Source of the DNA: Deltaproteobacteria bacterium
Lineage (GTDB): Bacteria > Desulfobacterota > Desulfobacteria > Desulfobacterales > JAFDCJ01
Reading direction: 5' to 3'
DNA: 5,696 nt
Assembly (NCBI GenBank): GCA_019310665.1
Contig: JAFDDW010000165.1
Coordinates: forward strand, 1-5,696
The translations under genes were made by a program, and so were the position numbers. This document shows, piece by piece, positions 1-4,275 of the stretch. The notes under the pieces were generated by a model. That model saw only the letters and a program-made list of their open reading frames with translations. It was not told where the DNA came from and searched no databases. The number at the start of each line of letters is the position of its first letter. Position 1 is the stretch's first letter.

Positions 1-83
1 CGGGGTGCGGGTTGCGCGTTACGGGTTGCGGGGTGTGAGTTGCGGGTTGCGCGTTGCGCGTTGCGGGTTACGGGGTGCGGGTC
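1..83. repeat. Degenerate heptamer tandem array A
   Basis: From base 7 the sequence divides cleanly into 7-bp units: GCGGGTT, GCGCGTT, ACGGGTT, GCGGGGT, GTGAGTT, GCGGGTT, GCGCGTT twice, GCGGGTT, ACGGGGT, GCGGGTC. The consensus is about RCGSGTT. The array probably continues beyond the left edge of the window. All three plus frames stay open through it because of the repeat, not because it codes. Arrays of this kind are, from memory, scattered through intergenic regions of Desulfobacterota genomes; that is recollection, not a search result. Their function is unknown. Confidence 0.85.
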
Positions 84-86
84 CTT

Positions 87-121
87 CGATTTTGGATTTG
101 GGAGTTGGGATTTCGGATTGG
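87..121. repeat. Short second heptamer run (GGATTTG type)
   Basis: Five 7-bp units of different sequence lie between the two GC-rich arrays: CGATTTT, GGATTTG, GGAGTTG, GGATTTC, GGATTGG. The period is the same as in the flanking arrays but the unit is AT-rich and out of phase with them. This suggests a composite repeat region assembled from related period-7 blocks. No coding potential is evident. Confidence 0.6.
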
Positions 122-134
122 AAAAAGATAGACT

Positions 135-212
135 ACGGGTTGCGGGTTGCGCGTTACGGGTTGCGAGTTGCGAGTTGCGCGTTACGGGTTACGGGGGTGC
201 GGGGTGCGGGTT
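135..212. repeat. Degenerate heptamer tandem array B
   Basis: This is a second array of the RCGSGTT type: ACGGGTT, GCGGGTT, GCGCGTT, ACGGGTT, two GCGAGTT, GCGCGTT, ACGGGTT, an 8-bp ACGGGGGT, GCGGGGT, GCGGGTT. The single 8-bp unit shifts the phase near the right end. It is the same family as the array at the left edge. Its translated frames give the meaningless seven-residue repeat LRVARYG. Confidence 0.85.
186..210 (+). other. Canonical G-quadruplex motif
   Basis: Four G-tracts lie on the plus strand at 186-188, 193-197, 201-204 and 208-210, separated by loops TTAC, TGC and TGC. This meets the usual G3+/N1-7 rule for an intramolecular G-quadruplex. It sits at the degenerate right end of heptamer array B. 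Whether it folds in the cell is not known. Confidence 0.6.
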
Positions 213-243
213 ACGCCGGCCGCCGGCTGCTTGTTACTGGTCT

Positions 244-380
244 CAGGTTCAAAGGTTCAGCCTGGGACGGACCCTTCGGCTGTGAGCTCTTCAGTCGTAC
301 TCGTCCTCGACAAAATACCGATTTGCGAGCACGAGGGCGATCCTGATAAGGATAAGATTTGACCTGAACCTCTGAACCTG
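244..380. repeat. Imperfect 17-bp inverted repeat around a 103-bp core
   Basis: The left arm CAGGTTCAAAGGTTCAG (244-260) and the right arm CTGAACCTCTGAACCTG (364-380) are reverse complements with one mismatch. Each arm is itself built of degenerate GAACCT-like words, which continue to about base 402. The core holds a second hairpin at 300-335 and no open reading frame of interest. The layout is that of a small non-coding repeat element, but there is no transposase and no visible target-site duplication. Confidence 0.6.
300..335 (+). other. Hairpin within the inverted-repeat core
   Basis: CTCGTCCTCG (300-309) pairs with CGAGCACGAG (326-335) with one mismatch. The stem continues inward through CAAAAT (311-316) against ATTTG (321-325), leaving a loop of about four bases (ACCG). 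No T-run follows, so it is unlikely to be a terminator. It may be the structural core of the repeat element. Confidence 0.5.
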
Positions 381-409
381 CAAACCCTGAACGCTGAACC
401 CTAATTTTG

Positions 410-437
410 TTGACTCACAGAGAATTTTTGTGATACT
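410..437 (+). promoter_or_regulatory. Possible sigma-70 promoter
   Basis: TTGACT (410-415) matches the -35 consensus at five of six positions. GATACT (432-437) follows after 16 bp and is preceded by a TG dinucleotide as in extended -10 promoters. A start near 444 would give a transcript that meets the terminator-like hairpin ending at 531 before the 584 gene. The -10 is weak, so this is a prediction only. Confidence 0.3.
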
Positions 438-500
438 CGATAAGGCGAATATATGTGCCAACCCAATTTGAGAGATAGCCATGGCAGGATAATCCATACC

Positions 501-531
501 CCCTCGCTTTTTACAGTAGCGGGGTTTTTTT
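501..531 (+). terminator. Intrinsic terminator or attenuator before the 584 gene
   Basis: CCC (501-503) and CGCT (505-508), with T504 bulged, pair with AGCG (518-521) and GGG (522-524) across a nine-base loop. Seven Ts (525-531) follow directly. The shape is that of a rho-independent terminator on the plus strand. No gene precedes it on this strand, so it would end either a short non-coding transcript or a leader that attenuates the downstream gene. Confidence 0.55.
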
Positions 532-583
532 ATGAATCCCATCGGGGCTGAGCGCCTGGCTGCTTTCAGGGAGATCCAACACG

Positions 584-1504
584 ATGACCAAGCAGATGAG
601 CCTGTTTTCGGATAGCACGCTGAAAATATTAGAAACCCTGCAGGATGAGAATATCGCTCACATTGAGAACGCCTCCAATCCCGTGGACGAAGTATTTGCT
701 GCCGTCACCCGCTTTAGAAGCAGCCCTGACTTCATGGCGCTTATGCGATATATCGCTCGCTTTCCGAATTACTCTGCCTTTAACGGTTTGTTGCTTTATC
801 TCCAGAATCCTTCCGCCACTTACGTCGCTACAGCGCGGACATGGGCGCAAAAGTTCAGAAGGCAGCCGCGACGCGACGCGAAACCCCTGGTTATCCTGGC
901 GCCCATGGCACCGATCCTATTTTTGTTCGATATGCAGGACACAGAGGGAGCCCCGGTTCCATCTATTCTGCTGCGGCCAAGAAAATCCAAGATGCAGCTG
1001 CTCGGAAAAATTCATACCAACACCTTGCACAACGCCGCCCTGCATGGAATCGCAGTTTATGAGACGACACTGGCTAATGGTGAGACCGACACCGCCAGCC
1101 GAAGCACCCCGGCCTTACGAAAAAAATTTCAGAATTTAAACCTCAAAAAAGATACCAGCTATTTGATCCTTATCGATAAAACCCAAACCCTGGAAGACCG
1201 GTATGCCGCCCTCGCCTATGAGCTGGGACACATCTTTTGCAGCCATCTGGGAATAGATCGCCATGCATGGTGGCCAGAACGCGGGGATTTAAATGTCAAT
1301 GGGGAAAAAATTGAAGCTGAAACGGTCGCCTATCTGGTATGCAGGCGCAGCGGTTTACAGGCCGGTTCGGAAAACTATCTGCTCAACTATTCTGAAGCCC
1401 ATCCGGAGATACCCCTCTTTAGTATAAACGCGGTAATCCAGGCTGTGGGTTATATTGAAGATATGGGCAGGCACCGCTGGAAGGGCCCCAAGAAAGGTCG
1501 TTAG
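584..1504 (+). CDS. ArdC-N-like / ImmA-IrrE-like metallopeptidase-type protein with altered zinc motif
   Basis: This 306-residue protein has two recognisable parts. Residues about 40-110 resemble the ArdC-type N-terminal domain (known as a ssDNA-binding module of anti-restriction and plasmid proteins), with PNYSAFNGLLLYLQNP at 61-76, VATARTW at 81-87 and ILAPMAP at 104-110. Residues about 190-260 resemble the ImmA/IrrE-like zinc peptidase core: LAYELGHIFCSH (210-221) and IEAETVAYLVC (243-253), with E244 as probable third metal ligand. The family motif HExxH reads Y212-E-L-G-H216 here, so the first zinc histidine is missing and activity is doubtful. No signal peptide is seen, so it should be cytoplasmic. 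AGGGAG at 568-573 lies ten bases before the ATG and supports this start; M5 is an alternative. No toxin, restriction or phage gene lies beside it, so its role is unknown. The fold assignment is fairly secure; the function is not. Confidence 0.8.
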   Translation: MTKQMSLFSDSTLKILETLQDENIAHIENASNPVDEVFAAVTRFRSSPDFMALMRYIARFPNYSAFNGLLLYLQNPSATYVATARTWAQKFRRQPRRDAKPLVILAPMAPILFLFDMQDTEGAPVPSILLRPRKSKMQLLGKIHTNTLHNAALHGIAVYETTLANGETDTASRSTPALRKKFQNLNLKKDTSYLILIDKTQTLEDRYAALAYELGHIFCSHLGIDRHAWWPERGDLNVNGEKIEAETVAYLVCRRSGLQAGSENYLLNYSEAHPEIPLFSINAVIQAVGYIEDMGRHRWKGPKKGR

Positions 1505-1523
1505 TACCTTGTTTGTGAAATCT

Positions 1524-1550
1524 ATTTCCCAAAAATTGGGTAATATTTTT
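1524..1550 (+). terminator. Weak terminator-like hairpin after the 584 gene
   Basis: CCCAA (1528-1532), loop AAA, TTGGG (1536-1540) forms a short stem. After one T-T mismatch it is extended by ATT (1524-1526) against AAT (1542-1544). An A and five Ts follow (1545-1550). The stem is short and the T-run modest, so termination could be partial. Confidence 0.4.
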
Positions 1551-1552
1551 CA

Positions 1553-1575
1553 TAAAATGGCGTTTGACCATTTTA
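1553..1575. promoter_or_regulatory. 8-bp perfect dyad, possible activator site
   Basis: TAAAATGG (1553-1560) and CCATTTTA (1568-1575) are exact reverse complements separated by seven bases. The centre (1564) lies about 88 bp upstream of the start predicted from the -24/-12 element at 1626-1641. That is a usual distance for an enhancer-binding protein of the NtrC class. It could also be a transcribed hairpin from the preceding gene. Confidence 0.35.
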
Positions 1576-1585
1576 GGCTTATTTA

Positions 1586-1598
1586 TAACCATTTGATA
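1586..1598 (-). promoter_or_regulatory. Perfect IHF consensus match
   Basis: Read on the minus strand, the site is TATCAAATGGTTA, which fits the IHF consensus WATCAANNNNTTR at every position. It lies between the dyad and the -24/-12 promoter, where IHF commonly bends DNA to bring a distant activator to sigma-54 polymerase. An AT-rich inverted repeat overlaps and flanks it (TTATTTAT at 1579-1586, ATAAATAA at 1604-1611). IHF use here is inferred from the match alone. Confidence 0.4.
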
Positions 1599-1625
1599 TT
1601 ATGATAAATAAACTTTTATAAGAAT

Positions 1626-1641
1626 TTGCACGATTTTTGCT
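1626..1641 (+). promoter_or_regulatory. Sigma-54 (-24/-12) promoter candidate
   Basis: TTGCACGATTTTTGCT matches the RpoN consensus TGGCACGNNNNTTGCW except for T instead of G at the second position. The spacing of the -24 and -12 doublets is exactly ten bases. The expected start is near 1652, giving a leader of about 95 bases before the 71-aa gene. The mismatch falls in the conserved -24 GG, which lowers confidence. Confidence 0.5.
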
Positions 1642-1746
1642 ACATCTAATTACTAAAAAAGGCAGAAAATTTACTCCTGGCACAAGGTTTCCGGCCATCA
1701 GAAATTGAAACTATAAAAGACGAACGAACCTAACAGGAGACACTCA

Positions 1747-1962
1747 ATGTCGGATTTTCATGAAATGGCAAGCAATTTGCGGATGAGAAAGGAACGCGTC
1801 TTGCATATTAAAAACCCTGTTTACGATATTGACAATGGCGGCCGTCGCTTGGGAATAGAAAGGCGGCAGTTCGCCTATTCATACTATTACCCCGAAAGAA
1901 GATTTGGTATCGAACGCCGCTGCATTCCGGAGAGAAGATTTGATATGGAAGCCGAGGCCTGA
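1747..1962 (+). CDS. Small arginine-doublet repeat protein, unknown function
   Basis: This 71-residue protein has no recognised domain, signal peptide or membrane segment. From residue 33 it is built around RR doublets at 33, 39, 51, 57 and 63, all on one six-residue lattice with only the slot at 45 empty (it holds Tyr-rich AYSYYYP). An acidic residue usually precedes each pair: IERR, PERR, IERR, PERR. The segment RRLGIERR (33-40) is nearly repeated as RRFGIERR (51-58). I recall similar short RRSGxDRR proteins in Desulfobacterota, without known function. AGGAG at 1735-1739, seven bases before the ATG, is a good ribosome binding site. The gene lies downstream of the sigma-54/IHF region, so it is probably activated by an enhancer-binding protein. 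Nucleic-acid or anionic-surface binding is possible but unproven. Confidence 0.7.
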   Translation: MSDFHEMASNLRMRKERVLHIKNPVYDIDNGGRRLGIERRQFAYSYYYPERRFGIERRCIPERRFDMEAEA

Positions 1963-1998
1963 CTGCCATGCGACCCGCCCGCGACCAAAATGGGCAGT
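1962..1998 (+). other. Weak hairpin between the 71-aa gene and the pilin gene
   Basis: ACTGCCAT (1962-1969) pairs with ATGGGCAGT (1990-1998) with one bulged G across a loop of 20 bases. It starts at the stop codon of the 71-aa gene and is followed by TATTTTT. It could be a weak terminator or processing site that lowers expression of the pilin gene relative to the gene before it. The loop is large, so this is tentative. Confidence 0.25.
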
Positions 1999-2050
1999 TA
2001 TTTTTACGGACATGCAAAATATACTTTAAAGGAGAACATCGGAGCCAGAT

Positions 2051-2452
2051 ATGGATCGTAAGCTCGAACATAAAGGACATGATCTCAGGGGCCAGGAAGG
2101 CTTCACCCTACTTGAACTGATGTCCGTGCCGGTGATACTAGGCGTTTTATTCTCAGTAGTCATCCATGAATTTTCCACCCTATCTGATACGGCCTATAAA
2201 AAGGCATTGCATACGGCGGTAAGAGAGCTCAACATCCGGGAAACGTTGATCTGGTCTAATTTTAAAATATCCCCCGACGGCTGGATCGGTGACGACAACA
2301 TTTTCACGCTTGTGAATACCGAAGAACTGGGAGGGGGATATTACTGGAATCCTTCAGTTGGCAAGCTCGGCGGGGCACTACACTTCGGGCCACAATCCAT
2401 AAATCTTACCCGGGCGCCATCCACGAATAGAGCGGCCGGTTCCTGGAATTAG
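2051..2452 (+). CDS. Type IV pilin-like (minor pilin or pseudopilin) protein
   Basis: The 133-residue product has a class III prepilin leader: a charged 17-residue leader ending in Q-E-G, then FTLLELM at 18-24. A prepilin peptidase of the PilD type should cut between G17 and F18, leaving the conserved Glu at mature position 5 (E22). Residues 18-38 form the hydrophobic helix that anchors the pilin in the inner membrane and packs in the filament. Mature position 14 is the usual Gly, but position 10 is Pro instead of the usual Ile/Val. A helical stretch (about 46-66) and a short soluble domain with GWIGDDNIFTLVN and GGGYYWN follow. The mature protein, about 116 residues, is small for a major pilin. 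GGAG at 2041-2044 sits six bases before the ATG. No assembly ATPase, secretin or peptidase gene is nearby, so the partners must be encoded elsewhere. It may share the sigma-54 transcript of the gene before it. Confidence 0.8.
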   Translation: MDRKLEHKGHDLRGQEGFTLLELMSVPVILGVLFSVVIHEFSTLSDTAYKKALHTAVRELNIRETLIWSNFKISPDGWIGDDNIFTLVNTEELGGGYYWNPSVGKLGGALHFGPQSINLTRAPSTNRAAGSWN

Positions 2453-2497
2453 CTGCGTCCTTCCTTAAATTTTCATTTTGATAGATTCCATTCCCTA

Positions 2498-2527
2498 TTG
2501 CATTTTGGATCATTTCTGCTTTATAAT
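2498..2527 (+). promoter_or_regulatory. Sigma-70 promoter candidate for the coiled-coil gene
   Basis: A perfect -10 TATAAT (2522-2527) lies 18 bp downstream of TTGCAT (2498-2503), which matches four of six -35 positions. Transcription from about 2534 would give a leader of roughly 80 bases before the ATG at 2617. The 164-bp gap after the pilin gene and this promoter suggest that the coiled-coil gene can be transcribed on its own. Confidence 0.5.
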
Positions 2528-2541
2528 GGTTTATCCGTATG

Positions 2542-2580
2542 TCGGTATTCTGTGAAACCCCCTGAAATCTTTGCACTTGA
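2542..2580 (-). repeat. Degenerate, shortened copy of the left-end repeat element
   Basis: TCGGTATTCTGT (2542-2553) then CTGAAATCTTTGCACTTGA (2562-2580) resemble, in the same order, the reverse complement of bases 310-321 (TCGGTATTTTGT) and 243-260 (CTGAACCTTTGAACCTGA). The 49-base segment between them in the left-end element is reduced to eight bases here. The match is short and imperfect, so common origin is only likely. Confidence 0.35.
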
Positions 2581-2597
2581 AGTACACTGCACAAGGT

Positions 2598-2602
2598 GGA
2601 GG
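2598..2602 (+). promoter_or_regulatory. Shine-Dalgarno sequence that decides the 2617 start
   Basis: GGAGG lies inside what would be the first codons if the GTG at 2596 were used, and 14 bases before the ATG at 2617. No ribosome binding site precedes the GTG. The spacing to the ATG is long, but the ATG also gives a typical short charged N-terminus followed directly by the membrane helix. Confidence 0.5.
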
Positions 2603-2616
2603 CCAGTGATTTAATA

Positions 2617-3537
2617 ATGGATAAATCAGCCAAGATAGTCGTTGCCCTGGTAATCGTTGTCGTAACGGGCTTTTTCGTGTTCAGCAAAATTTCCGGCTGG
2701 CACATAAGCAAGCTGGATACTGCTGTCAAAAAGGAACAGGAAGTATGGCAGCAAAAAGCGGATACCTTGGAACAAAAGGTCACCGAACTCAAGCAGGAGC
2801 TTACCGATGTCAAAGGACAAAAAGTTCCGAAAGAAAAATTAGCCCTGATTTTTGGTGAGGAAGAGAAAGAAGAACAGCAGCAAGTAAAAGAGACCGCAAC
2901 GCCCCCCAAAAAACTGCCGGATATCGCCGATACGGAACGCCAGATAGCAGCGTTTTTCACCTATCTGGACAAGCGGCCCTACGTTCAATCCCTTAACCTG
3001 GCGGGCGGGACTTATCTGCAATACCAACTGGCCATCGAAAAATTGTCGGCCAAACCGCCGATAATCGTCGGCGAAATGGATTCACTCTACAACATGGTCC
3101 GCAATGTCGCCCATTTCTATCGCGTCATGGGGAAAAAACGGGTGTTGCTCACCAGACAAATTCTGCAAAACGAATCCGAGGTAACTGAATCGGTGATGAA
3201 AACCTTTTATCAGTGGTTCGCCATGGATGACAGGGGCCAGGCCACTTTGAAGGGGCGCCCCTCAATGACGGCCATGTATGAATATGCCGGTTATCTATTG
3301 AATACGCTTGGAGGAAGAAGTTATTTATTGAGAAGAAATCCTAAAGTAAGAGTTTTGACGACGTATTACTGTGTTCTTATTTTAGACTGGGCCAACGATG
3401 CGGAGATTAATTCAAGGGGCATCGATATCAGACCCTACATAAAATCGTCCTTGATGGAAATTAAAAATCAAATCGGTCTCATCCATCAAAAAGAATATAT
3501 AACCAGACTCAGCGAGCTAAGCCTGAAATACACCTAA
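2617..3537 (+). CDS. Membrane-anchored coiled-coil protein of unknown function
   Basis: From the ATG the product has 306 residues. Residues 7-23 are a strongly hydrophobic segment (IVVALVIVVVTGFFVFS) after a short charged N-terminus, most likely a single inner-membrane anchor with the rest in the periplasm. Residues about 31-66 are a Lys/Glu/Gln-rich coiled coil with heptad leucines and valines (LEQKVTELKQEL). Residues about 80-105 are an acidic then Pro/Lys-rich linker. The rest (106-306) is a predicted mainly helical domain with GEMDSLYNMVRNVAHFYRVM at 152-171, GRSYLLRRNPKVRVLTTYYC at 233-252 and RGIDIRPYIKSSL at 267-279. I do not recognise a named family, though closely similar unnamed proteins seem familiar from Desulfobacterota. 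No catalytic signature is seen. A scaffold or envelope role is a guess. An alternative GTG start at 2596 would add seven residues. Confidence 0.75.
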   Translation: MDKSAKIVVALVIVVVTGFFVFSKISGWHISKLDTAVKKEQEVWQQKADTLEQKVTELKQELTDVKGQKVPKEKLALIFGEEEKEEQQQVKETATPPKKLPDIADTERQIAAFFTYLDKRPYVQSLNLAGGTYLQYQLAIEKLSAKPPIIVGEMDSLYNMVRNVAHFYRVMGKKRVLLTRQILQNESEVTESVMKTFYQWFAMDDRGQATLKGRPSMTAMYEYAGYLLNTLGGRSYLLRRNPKVRVLTTYYCVLILDWANDAEINSRGIDIRPYIKSSLMEIKNQIGLIHQKEYITRLSELSLKYT

Positions 3538-3570
3538 TTACTCCGCCCTGAAAAATAACAATATCAGGAG

Positions 3571-3589
3571 CATGTAAAATATATTTCAC
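3571..3589. promoter_or_regulatory. AT-rich near-palindrome shared with the pilin leader
   Basis: GTAAAATATATTTCAC (3574-3589) is a 16-bp palindrome with one mismatched pair. With the preceding CAT it matches bases 2011-2028, just upstream of the pilin gene, at 15 of 18 positions. It lies about 80 bp upstream of the secreted-protein gene. A shared regulatory site or -10-like element is possible, but AT-rich matches arise easily by chance. Confidence 0.25.
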
Positions 3590-3669
3590 GATAAATTTAA
3601 AGCTGCTCAAAGCACTTTAGGCATTTTTGGGTTTAACCGGGTCAGGTAGAAAAGTGATAAAGGGGGCGC

Positions 3670-4263
3670 ATGGTAAAGTTAAAGATAGCGGTTTATGGCC
3701 TGGCGTTTTTAATCACCGGCAGCGGCCTTTTGCATGCGGCCGATCTGGCGGATGGTTTTTTGGGCCTAAAATGGGGAACAAATATTTCCGCGCTGCCGGA
3801 ATTTAAAAAACTCTCGGGCACGGATGATGTCGGCTATTATCAGAACCCGACAAAAATCTACACCGTATTTGAGGTTGAAAACCCGGCTGTAATTTATGGG
3901 TTTTACAAGGACCAATTTTTCGCCACCTATATCCAGGTTGATACAATCAGGGTGTTCAACCGGGTTAAAGACCATATCAGCGAAAAATTCGGGACGCCGA
4001 AAACCATACTAAAAATGAAAATCAACCAAACGATTTACCGCTGGAAGCATAAAGACATCAAAATAAAGTTAAAACTTTTTGAAACCGAAGGCAAAATGAA
4101 GCTGGCCTTCTATTACAGGCCGCTATCCAATCAATTAAACCAGGCCCAGCGAGGAACCATTCCGGAGACCCCAACCCCCATCATCGTCCCGGATGACAAA
4201 CTTAAGCAAGATGCCCGTAATAGCCGTCGATTGAACGAAGCATTGGATGTTATGGGTTTTTAA
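3670..4263 (+). CDS. Small secreted (periplasmic) protein, unknown function
   Basis: The product has 197 residues and begins with a Sec signal peptide: MVKLK, a hydrophobic core (6-21) and probable cleavage near A23 (LLHA-ADLA). No lipobox cysteine is present, so it should be soluble in the periplasm. The mature start FLGLKWGTNISALPEF (30-45), then VIYGFYKDQFFATYI, EKFGTPKTI and IYRWKHKDIKIKLKLF, has the order of a small F.G..WG-type protein that I associate with Deltaproteobacteria, annotated there only as hypothetical. The alternating hydrophobic pattern suggests a beta-rich fold. A Pro/Thr-rich stretch (about 163-173) precedes a charged C-terminal tail. AAGGGG at 3659-3664 is a usable ribosome binding site five bases before the ATG. 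The stop lies 12 bp before the amn start, so the two genes are probably co-transcribed. Confidence 0.8.
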   Translation: MVKLKIAVYGLAFLITGSGLLHAADLADGFLGLKWGTNISALPEFKKLSGTDDVGYYQNPTKIYTVFEVENPAVIYGFYKDQFFATYIQVDTIRVFNRVKDHISEKFGTPKTILKMKINQTIYRWKHKDIKIKLKLFETEGKMKLAFYYRPLSNQLNQAQRGTIPETPTPIIVPDDKLKQDARNSRRLNEALDVMGF

Positions 4264-4275
4264 AGAGGAGCGCAA

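Noticed and set aside
5..362. Three overlapping plus-strand open frames of 71-113 codons
   Set aside because: They translate the heptamer arrays into the same LRVARYG-like pattern in all three frames, which is a by-product of the 7-bp period.
1..402. CRISPR array
   Set aside because: The units are seven bases long, degenerate and contiguous, with no spacers and no cas gene.
291..542. Minus-strand 83-codon frame
   Set aside because: It runs through the terminator hairpin, the GAACCT repeats and the inverted-repeat core, has no ribosome binding site and shows no domain. Overlap with repeats explains it.
481..583. Cyclic-di-GMP (GEMM) riboswitch suggested by AGCGGGG near the 584 gene
   Set aside because: The other conserved segments of the aptamer are absent. 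The AGCGGGG is simply the 3' arm of the terminator hairpin.
1678..1692. Second -24-like element TGGCACAAGGTTTCC
   Set aside because: The -24 half is perfect, but the -12 doublet is CC instead of GC, so the 1626-1641 element is the better promoter.
2596..2616. GTG start for the coiled-coil gene
   Set aside because: No ribosome binding site lies upstream, and the only good one (2598-2602) would fall inside its first codons. ATG 2617 is preferred, though not proven.
2406..2960. Minus-strand 184-codon frame
   Set aside because: It is antisense to the end of the pilin gene and to the membrane helix and coiled coil of the next gene. The Ser/Cys-rich product mirrors those plus-strand codons.
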